Counted from the first letter of the stretch, positions 1-9,300 are shown. The stretch is DNA of 43,528 bases from Clostridia bacterium (GCA_017501645.1 JAFVWN010000030.1:1-43528), one strand, 5' to 3'. Notes: generated by a model from the letters alone, not told the origin. A program made the numbers and translations.

Positions 1-69
1 AAAGCAGGAGCAGGTTGGAATGGATTTTGGAGATATAAACTTTCAAACAAGGTTCTTCGTAGTATCTAG
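1..69 (+). CDS. Possible 3' end of a surface protein gene (partial)
   Basis: The first 22 codons are open and end in TAG at 67-69. They read AGAGWNGFWRYKLSNK and so on. This faintly resembles the GWGTYWNYY segment near the end of the LRR protein encoded at 630-2660, so it could be the tail of a paralogous BspA-like protein that lies upstream of the window. The match is short, and the same bases overlap the 5' arm of the structured RNA described next, so the stretch may be non-coding. I am not sure. Confidence 0.22.
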   Translation, partial: KAGAGWNGFWRYKLSNKVLRSI

Positions 70-222
70 ATGTTACACGAAAGGTTCTTGTTTGAGAGTT
101 TTAGCCCAAAAGACGACCAAGATGCGTGTTATAGTCCGCCGGTTCGTTAGAGAGGCGGAACTCACCACGCAAATCTTGCCCTAAGAATGTATACAGGTTG
201 AATCGAGTCAGCCTGTTTTTTT
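40..222 (+). ncRNA. Structured RNA of unrecognised class ending in an intrinsic terminator
   Basis: Three strong stems follow one another. A 12-bp stem pairs 40-51 (CTTTCAAACAAG) with 87-98 (CTTGTTTGAGAG), extended inside by CTTCG/CGAAAG. A second pairs CAAGATGCGTG (118-128) with CACGC-aa-ATCTTG (166-178), and carries an inner CCGCC/GGCGG stem (136-140/154-158) capped by a GGTTCG-containing loop. A third is a terminator hairpin at 194-215 followed by seven T. No open reading frame fills the stretch. The size (about 180-220 nt), the compact fold and the terminator fit a stand-alone small RNA. I could not match it to tmRNA, RNase P, SRP RNA, a T-box or a common riboswitch from sequence alone. 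6S RNA and the raiA-motif (ARRPOF) class are the ones to test. The true 5' end is not visible and could lie at or before base 1. Confidence 0.5.
194..222 (+). terminator. Intrinsic terminator of the structured RNA
   Basis: CAGGTTGA (194-201) pairs with TCAGCCTG (208-215) with one G-U pair and a 6-nt loop, followed directly by TTTTTTT. Confidence 0.8.
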
Positions 223-450
223 ATGTAAAATTTTAGGGGTTACCTTGCGGAAAAAACAAGTCTTTCGCAAGGAGAGTGGCGAGAGCAAATAATTTTGTAA
301 AAATGAATATCCTAAGTGGTGAAAAATAAAAAAGTCAAAAATACCCCTTAAATCGTTTGGAGATTTTGAAATTATTATATATAATAATAAGTGTAAAGGT
401 GTAAACTAAAGAGAAGAACGAATAGGTGGAAGAAGTTGAAAAAACAATCC

Positions 451-610
451 GCAATTCATCATTTTTTCATTCTTCATTCATCATTGTTCTTCAACCCTTT
501 GGGTTAGTTCCTACGGAAGACAAAACTCTGTTTTGTGATTCATCATTATTTGTCCTAAGCGGAGCGTCTGCCGTAATTCATCATTTTTTCATTCTTAATT
601 TTTTCATTCT
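451..610. repeat. ATTCATCATT-type interspersed repeat with internal inverted repeats
   Basis: The motif ATTCATCATTTTTTCATTCT occurs near the start (about 453) and again near 575, with shorter versions between. Between them are small perfect hairpins (AACCC-ttt-GGGTT at 493-505, CAAAAC-tct-GTTTTG at 521-535). A 10-bp inverted repeat with one mismatch pairs TACGGAAGAC (512-521) with GTCTGCCGTA (566-575). The stretch is open in the frame of the next gene, but its translation is low-complexity and aromatic-rich and lies upstream of a normal signal peptide. It is therefore read as an intergenic MITE-like repeat rather than coding sequence. Confidence 0.55.
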
Positions 611-629
611 CTATAAGGTGTGTGCCATA

Positions 630-2660
630 GTGGGTAAGAAACTAAAACTTATATTATTTGTATTATTACCAATAATATGCCTAATAGTAGCAGGCATACC
701 TTTTACTTTGGCAGATTATCCTGAAACACAAATAGAGCAAACAATGAACGGAACAAGTGCTGAAGATACAGGTGCAAGTAAAGCTGACAAATCTCTTAAA
801 GGTGGGGCGTTATATATAAGTGGTGGAGCAACATATACAATGACAGGTGGCTCTGTTACAGGAAAGACTAACCAATATGGCGGAGCAGTATATGTAACAA
901 ATGGTTCAACCTTTACAATGACAGGTGGAACAATCACTGGTTGCGTTGCATTATATGGCGGAGCTATTTATGTAGAGGCAGGCGGAACTTGTAATATAAC
1001 AGGCGGTACAATCACAGGAAATAAAGCACAATTTGCTCCAGCAATTTATGTAGAAGATGGTGGAGTACTTAATGTAGACCAAACAGCAGTAATTAAAGAT
1101 AATGAGTATGAAAAGTATGGTAATGCATTAGAAATATATGTAGATGGTTCACTTGTTGAAACAAGATATCTAAAGGCAGATACATACACAATTAATGAGG
1201 ATGAAATGCCACTTGATTATGAGCATTGTTGTGGATACTTTTTAGATGAAAAATTAAGCCAATGTTCTTTTGGCGAGATAGCTCTTACAAGCGAAGCAAT
1301 GGGCTTTGCACCAAGAACAGCAGATGCAGAAAATTATGTCGCGAGGTTATACACAAGAACAGCAAATCCAGACAATTTTAAATTTACATTCAACAGTACA
1401 ACGCAAACTTATGATATTAAGAAGAAATCAACAACAATAAGTGGCCATATAGCGTTACCTAAAGAATATAACAATGTACAAACAAGTATTTATTCTGCAA
1501 CGGGTTATACCGATGGTGCTTTTTATGGTTGTTCATCAATGACGGGCATAACTTTTCAAGAAGGGATTAAAACGGTTTGTAATTATACTTTTTATGGATT
1601 AACTGGATTAACGGGAGACTTAGTAATTCCAGATAGTGTAACAAGTATAGGAAATTCTGCATTCCGTTCTTGCAGTGGATTTACAGGAAGTTTAACAATT
1701 CCAGACAATGTAACAAGTATAGGTGAAGGTGCATTTTACGGATTGTCTGCAAATATGACAGAAATTGTTGTTTCTGTAAATAACACATATTATTTTAGTG
1801 ATTCTAAAAATGCACTAGTTGAAATATCAACAGGAAGATTAATAGCGGGTTGCAATTACACAGATTTAACAATATTACAAGATGTAACAAGCATAGGACA
1901 ACAAGCATTCTATTATTGTAGTGGATTAACCGGAAGTTTAACAATTCCAGATAGTGTAACAAGTATAGGGGATTATGCATTCTCTTATTGCAGTGGATTA
2001 ACAAGTGTAACAATAGGGAATAGTGTAACAAGTATAGGGGATTATGCATTCTCTTATTGCAGTGGATTAACAAGTGTAACAATAGGAGATAGTGTAACAA
2101 GTATAGGAGAAGGTGCATTCTGTGATTGCAGTGGATTAACCGGAGAATTAATAATACCCGATAGTGTAACAAGTATAGGGAATTCTGCATTCTCTTTATG
2201 CAGTGGATTAACCGGAGAATTAATAATACCCGATAGTGTAACAAGTATAGGGACTCTAGCATTCTTTAGTTGCAGTGGATTAACAAGTGTATATGTCACA
2301 ACTAGTGTAACTACTATATCTGCTTCAGGTTATTACGATGCACCATTTCGTAATTGTTCAAGTAGTTTGGTAATATATACAGATGTTGTAGATGCTTCAA
2401 GTGTACCAAGTGGTTGGGGAACATATTGGAATTATTATCGTAGCGGAAAAACATTAACCGTCAATTATGGCTATACTCTTGAACAATATAAATCTGCGGT
2501 TGGACTTACTTTTGCTCCAAATGAGGAAAAGATAAGTGAGGCGGATGTTGAGATGATAGAAAATATTAATGCTTATCAAGTGGATAGCTCTTATTTAAAA
2601 GAGGATGTGCTTGATAAAAAAGATTATATTTTGCTTAAAAAACAAGAGAAAATAGCATAA
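630..2660 (+). CDS. Secreted beta-helix / BspA-like leucine-rich-repeat protein
   Basis: Likely exported, cell-surface or released adhesion-type protein. A lysine-rich start (GKKLKL) and a hydrophobic stretch of about 22 residues form a signal peptide. Three short right-handed beta-helix-like repeats follow (GGAxYVxxGxTxxMTGGxxTG pattern, DNA about 800-1080), then a linker. About eight or nine 23-residue BspA-type LRRs follow (DSVTSIGxxAFxxCSGLT, DNA about 1540-2310). The C-terminal tail is charged, with no LPXTG motif and no terminal membrane anchor visible. GTG at 630 is chosen because the signal peptide starts there and AAGG lies upstream at 615-618. An open extension back to a GTG at 426 runs through the repeat element and is probably not translated. 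GTG 618 is another possible start. Several LRR units are identical at DNA level, so copy number may vary. Confidence 0.85.
   Translation: MGKKLKLILFVLLPIICLIVAGIPFTLADYPETQIEQTMNGTSAEDTGASKADKSLKGGALYISGGATYTMTGGSVTGKTNQYGGAVYVTNGSTFTMTGGTITGCVALYGGAIYVEAGGTCNITGGTITGNKAQFAPAIYVEDGGVLNVDQTAVIKDNEYEKYGNALEIYVDGSLVETRYLKADTYTINEDEMPLDYEHCCGYFLDEKLSQCSFGEIALTSEAMGFAPRTADAENYVARLYTRTANPDNFKFTFNSTTQTYDIKKKSTTISGHIALPKEYNNVQTSIYSATGYTDGAFYGCSSMTGITFQEGIKTVCNYTFYGLTGLTGDLVIPDSVTSIGNSAFRSCSGFTGSLTIPDNVTSIGEGAFYGLSANMTEIVVSVNNTYYFSDSKNALVEISTGRLIAGCNYTDLTILQDVTSIGQQAFYYCSGLTGSLTIPDSVTSIGDYAFSYCSGLTSVTIGNSVTSIGDYAFSYCSGLTSVTIGDSVTSIGEGAFCDCSGLTGELIIPDSVTSIGNSAFSLCSGLTGELIIPDSVTSIGTLAFFSCSGLTSVYVTTSVTTISASGYYDAPFRNCSSSLVIYTDVVDASSVPSGWGTYWNYYRSGKTLTVNYGYTLEQYKSAVGLTFAPNEEKISEADVEMIENINAYQVDSSYLKEDVLDKKDYILLKKQEKIA
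1951..2273 (+). repeat. 69-bp in-frame tandem repeats encoding LRR units
   Basis: Units of 69 bp begin at 1951, 2020 and 2089. The first two are identical over almost their full length. A further near-identical pair with the same period covers about 2136-2204 and 2205-2273 and differs mainly in a few codons near the AF position. Identity at third codon positions points to recent duplication or gene conversion. Confidence 0.85.
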
Positions 2661-2683
2661 ATCTTTAATATTTAATAGCATAA

Positions 2684-2712
2684 GAAAAACGAGGTGTAAG
2701 CCTCGTTTTTTT
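2684..2712 (+). terminator. Intrinsic terminator after the LRR protein
   Basis: AACGAGG (2688-2694), loop TGTAAG, CCTCGTT (2701-2707), then a run of T to 2712. A-rich upstream flank extends the stem. Confidence 0.9.
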
Positions 2713-2904
2713 GTTGGGGTAAAGCCAAACTAGGCATTTTGAACGGTCTCTTTGTTTGATTTTTTAATAGATTGAAAAGACTAGGAAATAAAAGAAAAAT
2801 TTGCTTAAAAATGAAAAAAGTGTTCAATTAATTAATTTTTGGTTAAAAAAGACGGCTTTTGAACAATTTATCGTGCTTTTTTTGTGGTTTTTTCTTAATT
2901 TTGT

Positions 2905-2934
2905 TTGGAAAAATGGGTGTTTATATTATATAAT
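2905..2934 (+). promoter_or_regulatory. Promoter of the plsX operon
   Basis: TTGGAA (2905-2910), 18-bp spacer, perfect TATAAT (2929-2934), about 40 bp before the plsX start. Confidence 0.6.
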
Positions 2935-2974
2935 ATTCTAGTATAAATATATTTACATAAAATTAGGAGCTATT

Positions 2975-3985
2975 ATGAAAATTGTAATTGATGCATTTGG
3001 TGGGGACAATTCTCCGGTTGAAATAGTAAAAGGGGCTATAACTTCTGTTAATCTTATTAAAGATATTTCTATCATTCTTACTGGTGATAAAGATAAAGTT
3101 CAAGCGATTCTTGACGAGTATGGTTATAAAGGTGACAGAATTGAAATTGTTCACGCACCTGATGTTATTACTAATAACGAATCACCAACTTCTGCTATAA
3201 GAACAAAAAAAGAAAGTTCTTTAGTCGTTGGTTTTAATACTTTAAAAAACACAGAAGACGCAATTGGTTTTATTAGTGCTGGTAGTACTGGCGCTGTTCT
3301 TGCTGGTGGTACTTTTATTGTTGGAAGAATGGAAAATGTACTTCGCCCAGCTCTTGCACCAATGCTTCCAAATATTGTGGGTGGAAGAACAATGCTTATT
3401 GACTGTGGTGCAAATGTAGACTGTAAGCCTGAATACTTAAAACAATTCGCTATTATGGGAAGCGTATATATTAAGAGTATGCTTGGTATTGAAAATCCTC
3501 GTGTTGGTCTTCTTAATATTGGCGTGGAAGACAAAAAGGGAAACGCTCTTACTCACGAAGCATTCCCGCTTCTTAAAGAGTGTAAGGAAATCAACTTTAT
3601 TGGTAATGTTGAAGCTCGTGATATTCTTAGCGGTGAAGTTGATGTTTTGGTGAGTGATGGTTTTGCTGGAAATGTTGCGCTTAAGTCTACAGAGGGTGCA
3701 GTAATGAACCTTTTAAAACTTATCAAATCCTCAATTAAAGAGGCTGGACTTGGTGCAAAAATTGGTGCTACACTTATGAAAAAAGTGTTTAAAAGTATTA
3801 AGTCTCGTATGGACTATAATACTCAAGGTGGATCTCCGTTTGTTGGTATCAATAAAATTGTTGTCAAATCTCACGGAACAAGTACTGCTGAAACAATTCT
3901 TTCTTGTGTTAAGCAGGTTAAAGAAATTCACGAGAGTGGATTTATAGAAAGTCTTAAAACCGGAATAAACCTCACAGAAAACTAA
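2975..3985 (+). CDS. plsX: Phosphate acyltransferase PlsX
   Basis: Converts acyl-ACP and phosphate to acyl-phosphate, the donor for PlsY in membrane phospholipid synthesis; a peripheral membrane enzyme. The 336 residues are full length for the family. The N-terminus MKIVIDAFGGDNSP is the family signature, and the conserved GSTGAVLAGG and DCGANVDCKPEYLKQF segments are present. ATG 2975 has AGGAG at 2966-2970. It heads the gene run with rnc 45 bp downstream. In Bacillus, fab genes and acpP lie between these two; here they are absent, so acyl carrier protein must be encoded elsewhere. Confidence 0.96.
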   Translation: MKIVIDAFGGDNSPVEIVKGAITSVNLIKDISIILTGDKDKVQAILDEYGYKGDRIEIVHAPDVITNNESPTSAIRTKKESSLVVGFNTLKNTEDAIGFISAGSTGAVLAGGTFIVGRMENVLRPALAPMLPNIVGGRTMLIDCGANVDCKPEYLKQFAIMGSVYIKSMLGIENPRVGLLNIGVEDKKGNALTHEAFPLLKECKEINFIGNVEARDILSGEVDVLVSDGFAGNVALKSTEGAVMNLLKLIKSSIKEAGLGAKIGATLMKKVFKSIKSRMDYNTQGGSPFVGINKIVVKSHGTSTAETILSCVKQVKEIHESGFIESLKTGINLTEN

Positions 3986-4030
3986 AATTTTTACCATCAC
4001 AAATTATAATAAGTTGGGAGATGTGTTTGT

Positions 4031-4699
4031 ATGATTTTTGATTTTGCAAAAATTGAAGAAATCATTGGTTACAAATTTAAAGATAAAGATCTTTTGAAAG
4101 GTGCTTTTGTTCATAGTAGTTACGCAAATGAGCATAGAGTATATAGAAGTAATGAAAGACTGGAGTTTTTGGGAGACAGTGTTGTTTCAATTATTGTAAC
4201 AGATTATATTTTCAATCGCTTTAGAAACAACGAGGGCGACCTTAGTAAAATTAGAGCCTCTCTTGTAAGTGAAAAAAGCTTCTCTGCTATATTTGAACTT
4301 ATGGGGCTAGATAAATTTATTCTAACTGGTGCAGGACTCAAAAACACGAAGCCTACAAGAGCTATGATGGCAGATGCTTTTGAAGCCCTTGTTGCTTGTA
4401 TATATCTTGACGGAGGACTTGAAAAGGCAAGAAAATTCGTTCTTGATAAACTTAGTGAAGCACTTGTGGATATAAAAGAATCGGGAGTTCCTGACAGTAA
4501 CAAATCAATCCTCCAAGAGCGTTTTAAAACATCTAAGGTTACTTATATGGTGGTAAGCAAGGGTGAAGGGCAAGAAAAATTTTATACAGCGAAAGCTTTG
4601 ATTGATGGCGTTGTTTGTGGAGTTGGAGAAGCTCAAAAGAAAAGAGATGCAGAAGAAATTGCTGCAAAAAATGCATTAATTAACACTAAAAAAGTATAA
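4031..4699 (+). CDS. rnc: Ribonuclease III
   Basis: Double-strand-specific endoribonuclease that processes rRNA precursors and structured mRNAs. The catalytic signature ERLEFLGDSV is at residues 42-51 (metal-binding Glu45 and Asp49). The second acidic helix, MMADAFEALVACIYLDGG, supplies the other metal ligands. The last 70 or so residues form the double-stranded RNA-binding domain, ending in the typical KKRDAEEIAAKNAL. The length of 222 aa is normal. A GGGAG Shine-Dalgarno (4016-4020) supports the start. It lies in the usual rnc-smc-ftsY order. Confidence 0.96.
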   Translation: MIFDFAKIEEIIGYKFKDKDLLKGAFVHSSYANEHRVYRSNERLEFLGDSVVSIIVTDYIFNRFRNNEGDLSKIRASLVSEKSFSAIFELMGLDKFILTGAGLKNTKPTRAMMADAFEALVACIYLDGGLEKARKFVLDKLSEALVDIKESGVPDSNKSILQERFKTSKVTYMVVSKGEGQEKFYTAKALIDGVVCGVGEAQKKRDAEEIAAKNALINTKKV

Positions 4700-4734
4700 A
4701 ACACTTATAAATTTTTATATTAAGGAAAAAAATA

Positions 4735-7700
4735 ATGAAATTTAAAAAATTGGAAGTTTATGGGTTTAAGTCTTTTGCAGACAAACTCGAAGTAAAATTT
4801 GAATCCGGTGTTACTGGTATTGTAGGTCCTAACGGTTGCGGAAAGAGTAATGTTGCGGACTCTATTCGTTGGGTTATGGGTGAACAAAGTGCCAAGTCTA
4901 TGCGTGGTTCAAGTATGCAGGATGTTATTTTCAATGGTACAGAAAACAGAAAACCTCAATCTTTTAGTGAGGTTTCTCTCTATTTTGACAACTCAACAAA
5001 AATATTCCCAGTTGACTATGACGAAGTTGTTTTAACTCGTAAACTTTATCGTTCAGGCGACAGTGAGTATGCTATCAACAAAAAGCCTTGTAGACTTAAA
5101 GATATTGTAGATGTTCTTCGTGATTCAGGTCTTGGAAAAGAAAGCTACTGTGTTATAGGTCAAGGTAAAATTGATAGTCTTTTATCTGCTAAACCTGAAG
5201 AAAGAAGGTCTGTTTTTGAAGAGGCTGCCGGAATTTCTAAGTTTAAAAGCAGAAAAACTGAAGCAGAGAAAAAACTTTCTAACACAAGAGAAAACTTGAC
5301 CCGTTTATGCGACATTATAAGCGAACTTGAGCGTCAACTTGGACCTCTTGCAAAGCAGGCTGAAAACGCTAAAAAATTCCTTGAATTTAGAGATAAACTC
5401 AAAGAATTAGAACTTAATATTTATGTTCATCAATATGATTCAGCAAGTGAAAACAAAGCTGTTATTCGTGAAAGACTTGTTGCAATTGAAGAAGAACTTA
5501 TATTAAAAACAAAAGATTTTGAAGATGCTGTTGAAAAGTTTAACTTAAGCTCTCAAAAAATCCAAGAACTTGATAAAACTATTGAATCTCTTCGAGATGA
5601 ACTTTTGGAGCTTACTGTAGGGCTTGAAAAGAAGAGTGGTGAGGCTAAGCTTATTCAAGAAAAAATGTCTAACCTTAATCAAACAGCAGATAAGTTAAAA
5701 ACTGAGATTGAACAAGATGAAGTGCTTCAAACAAACCTTTCTAAGGCTGTTGAAGATAAAACAAAAGAACTTGAAACACTATCTCATATTATTGAAGAGC
5801 TTGATAGACAAGCAGAAAAAATTAATGCTGAATATCTTGAAGTTGCAGACCGCTTAATTGCTGGCGAAAAGATGGCTGAAGAGCACGAGGGTGAAATCTA
5901 TAATGCCCTTGATAAACTTGGTGATGTAAAAGCCAACCTTTCAAGCATTAAAACTGAAAAGAATGCATTAACAGATAAGCAGGCAGAAGTTATTGCAAGA
6001 CAAGATGAGGTGAATGCTAAAATTCGTGACACACAAGATGCAATAACTGTTCAAAGAGAAAATTTTGAAGCCTCACAATCTAAACTTGACAAGCAAAAAG
6101 AATTGAGACAAACCCTTACTGATAAAGCTCAAGATTATCTCAATAAAAACAACGAGATTATTAAAGAACTTGACGATTTAAAGGTTGAGTATCATACTAA
6201 ACTTTCTCGTGCAAGAGTTCTTCAAGAAATGCAAGAAGAAAATGAAGGTTTTATTGTTTCTGTTAAAAGACTTTTAGAGCAAGCAAAAACAAACTCTACG
6301 ATTGGTGGAATGATTGTTGGTGTTGTTGCTAAGCTTATGAAAGTTCCTGAAAAATATGAAACGGCTATTGAAATGACTCTTGGTGCATCTGTTCAAAACA
6401 TTGTTACAAAAAATGAAGATGATGCAAAATACATTGTTAACTATCTCAAACAAAACCGTTTTGGCCGAGCAACATTCCTTCCAATTGAAAGTGTAAAAGA
6501 AAGGTCTGTTCCAGATTTTGTAAAGGCTAAGCTTAACAGTAAAGGTGTGCTTGGTATTGCAAATGAGCTTATTAAGTATGAAAAGAAACTAGAACCAATA
6601 TTCAAGCATCTTTTAGGTGGAACGGTCATTGTTGATAATATGGATAATGCTATTGCTCTTGCAAGAAGTACTTCTTACTCAGTTAAGATTGTAACTTTAG
6701 ATGGAGATATTATTAATCCTCAAGGTGCAATTACTGGTGGTAGTAAGAAAGACGCCTCTGCAAGCATTATTGGTCGTGAAAGAGAGATTGAGGACCTTAA
6801 TAAGGCTCTTGAAGTTCAAAAGAATGATGTCAAAGAGCTTCTTGAAAAACAACAAAAGCTTAAAGATAATATTGAGCAAAACAACAACGAACTTATTAAG
6901 CTTAATGAAGAAATTCACGAAACAGAAAAGCAAACCTTAAAAGCTACTGACGAGATTTATCGTTTAGAAGATGACCTAACAGAGCTTGAAAGAGAGGGGC
7001 GTCAGCTTGAATTTAGCTTAGAGACAATTCTTGACAGACTTGATTTACTTGAAACAGCTATTGAAAAGGCTTCAAGTGAAGAACAAGCAATGAATGACAG
7101 AAAAGAAGAAGTGAGTGAAAACAAGAGAAGAGAGACAAGCCGTTTTGATGTGCTTCGTAAACAAAGAGAAGAACTTTATGACACATTAACAGAGCTTAAA
7201 GTTAAGTCTGCTTCATCTATGAGTGAGCAAACCTCTTTAGAAAATGAAAAAGAAAGACTTGAAACCACTATTGCAGAAAGCAACTATAGAATTCGTGAAA
7301 ACAAGCTTGAACTCCAAAAAACACTTACTCAAATTAGTGACCTTCAAGAAATGCTTGATGAAATAACTGAAAATTCTGCAGTAAAAGGCAATATGGAGGA
7401 GCTTCAAGCCGTTCGGGATAAACTTGCAAATCTTGATACTTACAAGACTGAACTTCAAACAGAAATGAACAGGGCAGATGCAAACAAGATGTCTCTTTCT
7501 GGGGAAATTCAAAGAGCTAGCGAAAAGAAGACAAAAGAAGAAATGAATCTCCATAAAATCGACACTGACATTGAGTCTATGCAAGAGCGTGTTTGGGAAG
7601 AATACAATATGACTTATGCAAGTGCTGTAGAACACAAACAAGAAGATTTTAATATGCAAGAAGGTCTTGTTGAATCAGGGAAACTTAAGAAGCAAATTTC

Positions 7701-8331
7701 AGCGCTTGGATATGTTAATGTGGCAGCGATTGAAGAAATTAAAGAGGTAACTGCAAGATATGACGATATGACATCTCAACGAGATGATTTGCTTAATGCA
7801 GAAGCTGACCTTCTTAAGATTATAAAAGAGCTTACAACCGAAATGGAAACTAAGTTTAAAACTCAGTTTGACCAAATCAATACAAACTTCCAAAAGACCT
7901 TTAGAGAGTTGTTTGGTGGCGGTAGAGCTGAGCTTAGTCTTGAAGAAGATACGAATCTTCTTGAATGTGGTATTAACATTACTGCTGAACCTCCAGGGAA
8001 GAAACTTCAAAGTATAACTCTTCTTTCTGGTGGAGAAAGAGCGTTGACTGCTGTTGCAATCCTTTTTGCAATCTTAAAACTTCGCCCAATGCCGTTCTGT
8101 GTTCTTGACGAAATTGAAGCGGCTCTTGACGACTCAAATGTTGAGAGATTTGCTAAGTACTTAAAGAATTTCAGTAAAGACACTCAATTTATTGTAATTA
8201 CTCACAGAAAACCAACAATGGAGCTTGCAGACAGTCTTTATGGTGTTACAATGGAAGAAAAAGGTGTTTCTAAGATTGTATCTGTTAAGCTTAGTGATGC
8301 GATTAAAAACTCTACTGAGGGGGCTAACTAA
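4735..8331 (+). CDS. smc: Chromosome segregation ATPase SMC
   Basis: Condensin core subunit that works with ScpA/ScpB to organise and segregate the chromosome. The N-terminal ATPase half has Walker A GPNGCGKSN (residues 31-39). Two long coiled coils flank a hinge at about residues 520-670 (starting TIGGMIVGVV). The C-terminal half has the ABC signature LLSGGERALT (about 1096) and Walker B FCVLDEIEAALDD (about 1121). The 1,198 aa are full length. The start is supported by AAGGA upstream. The stop codon overlaps the ftsY start by one base (TAATG), so the two are translationally coupled. Confidence 0.97.
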   Translation: MKFKKLEVYGFKSFADKLEVKFESGVTGIVGPNGCGKSNVADSIRWVMGEQSAKSMRGSSMQDVIFNGTENRKPQSFSEVSLYFDNSTKIFPVDYDEVVLTRKLYRSGDSEYAINKKPCRLKDIVDVLRDSGLGKESYCVIGQGKIDSLLSAKPEERRSVFEEAAGISKFKSRKTEAEKKLSNTRENLTRLCDIISELERQLGPLAKQAENAKKFLEFRDKLKELELNIYVHQYDSASENKAVIRERLVAIEEELILKTKDFEDAVEKFNLSSQKIQELDKTIESLRDELLELTVGLEKKSGEAKLIQEKMSNLNQTADKLKTEIEQDEVLQTNLSKAVEDKTKELETLSHIIEELDRQAEKINAEYLEVADRLIAGEKMAEEHEGEIYNALDKLGDVKANLSSIKTEKNALTDKQAEVIARQDEVNAKIRDTQDAITVQRENFEASQSKLDKQKELRQTLTDKAQDYLNKNNEIIKELDDLKVEYHTKLSRARVLQEMQEENEGFIVSVKRLLEQAKTNSTIGGMIVGVVAKLMKVPEKYETAIEMTLGASVQNIVTKNEDDAKYIVNYLKQNRFGRATFLPIESVKERSVPDFVKAKLNSKGVLGIANELIKYEKKLEPIFKHLLGGTVIVDNMDNAIALARSTSYSVKIVTLDGDIINPQGAITGGSKKDASASIIGREREIEDLNKALEVQKNDVKELLEKQQKLKDNIEQNNNELIKLNEEIHETEKQTLKATDEIYRLEDDLTELEREGRQLEFSLETILDRLDLLETAIEKASSEEQAMNDRKEEVSENKRRETSRFDVLRKQREELYDTLTELKVKSASSMSEQTSLENEKERLETTIAESNYRIRENKLELQKTLTQISDLQEMLDEITENSAVKGNMEELQAVRDKLANLDTYKTELQTEMNRADANKMSLSGEIQRASEKKTKEEMNLHKIDTDIESMQERVWEEYNMTYASAVEHKQEDFNMQEGLVESGKLKKQISALGYVNVAAIEEIKEVTARYDDMTSQRDDLLNAEADLLKIIKELTTEMETKFKTQFDQINTNFQKTFRELFGGGRAELSLEEDTNLLECGINITAEPPGKKLQSITLLSGGERALTAVAILFAILKLRPMPFCVLDEIEAALDDSNVERFAKYLKNFSKDTQFIVITHRKPTMELADSLYGVTMEEKGVSKIVSVKLSDAIKNSTEGAN

Positions 8332-9227
8332 TGGGATTTTTCTCTAGATTATTTGAGGGGATGAAAAAGACTAAAAAGTCTTTTGCTGAAAAACTTAAAT
8401 ATATTTTTACTGGAAATGATATTGATGAAGACTTTTATGAAGAACTTGAGTATGTTTTAATTTCTGCAGATATGGGTGTTGAGGCTACTGAGGTTATTCT
8501 TGAAGAACTTCGTGATGTTGTTAAGAAAAATAAATTAAAAACAACTGATGACTGCAAAGAGGCTCTTAAGCAAATTATGATTGATTTGCTTGAGGGTACT
8601 CCTGCAGAGCCTCTTGGTAAACCTTGTGTAATTATGGTTCTTGGCGTAAATGGGGTTGGGAAGACTACCACAATAGGTAAACTGGCTAAGAAGTATACAG
8701 ATGAGGGTAAAAATGTTGTTTTGGCTGCTGCGGATACTTTTAGAGCTGCCGCAAGTGATCAACTTGAAGTTTGGGCAAACAGGTCTAAGGTTAAAATTGT
8801 AACCAATGAACACGGCGTTGATCCAGCGGCTGTTGTTTATGATGCAATTGCTTCAGCTAAAGCAAGAAATGCAGATATCCTTTTGATTGATACGGCTGGT
8901 AGGCTTCACAACAAAGCAATCTTAATGGAAGAACTAAAAAAGATTTCTAGGGTTGTAAATAAAGAGTGGCCAGAAGCTGAATATCACAAAATGGTTGTTG
9001 TTGATGGTACAACCGGTCAAAACGCAAATAGTCAAGTTGAATTATTTAATGAGGCTGTGGAACTTACAGACATTACAATTACAAAGCTTGACGGAACAAG
9101 CAAAGGTGGATTTTTGGTTTCTCTTGCTCAAAACTTTGACATAGCAATAAGATATGTCGGTGTGGGTGAAACTGCTGAGGACTTGCTTGATTTTGATGCT
9201 AAAGAATTTATTGAAGCTATCTTTTAG
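8331..9227 (+). CDS. ftsY: Signal recognition particle receptor FtsY
   Basis: GTPase receptor that docks SRP-bound ribosomes at the membrane. The N domain (about residues 1-90) is followed by the G domain with GVNGVGKTTT (about 105-114), DTFRAAASDQL, DTAGRLHNK and TKLDGTSKGG. At 298 aa it is the short form without the long acidic A domain of the E. coli protein, as is usual in Firmicutes. It is encoded in the same window as its partner Ffh. The start overlaps the smc stop. Confidence 0.97.
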   Translation: MGFFSRLFEGMKKTKKSFAEKLKYIFTGNDIDEDFYEELEYVLISADMGVEATEVILEELRDVVKKNKLKTTDDCKEALKQIMIDLLEGTPAEPLGKPCVIMVLGVNGVGKTTTIGKLAKKYTDEGKNVVLAAADTFRAAASDQLEVWANRSKVKIVTNEHGVDPAAVVYDAIASAKARNADILLIDTAGRLHNKAILMEELKKISRVVNKEWPEAEYHKMVVVDGTTGQNANSQVELFNEAVELTDITITKLDGTSKGGFLVSLAQNFDIAIRYVGVGETAEDLLDFDAKEFIEAIF

Positions 9228-9266
9228 ATGGCTTCTTTTTCCTTATAAAATTATTTATATAAAGAC

Positions 9267-9295
9267 TTGACTTTTTTGAAAGGAAAGTATATAAT
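9267..9295 (+). promoter_or_regulatory. Strong promoter of ylxM-ffh
   Basis: TTGACT (9267-9272), exact 17-bp spacer, TATAAT (9290-9295). This is one of the best SigA-type promoters in the window and separates ylxM-ffh from the smc-ftsY unit. Confidence 0.8.
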
Positions 9296-9300
9296 ATGTT

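Noticed and set aside
243..272. CCTTGC...GCAAGG hairpin after the structured RNA
   Set aside because: A good stem, but without a T run, conserved motif or gene context to assign it. It may belong to the LRR gene leader.
1804..2262. Long minus-strand open frame opposite the LRR repeats
   Set aside because: It mirrors the 69-bp repeat on the coding strand and has no independent start signals.
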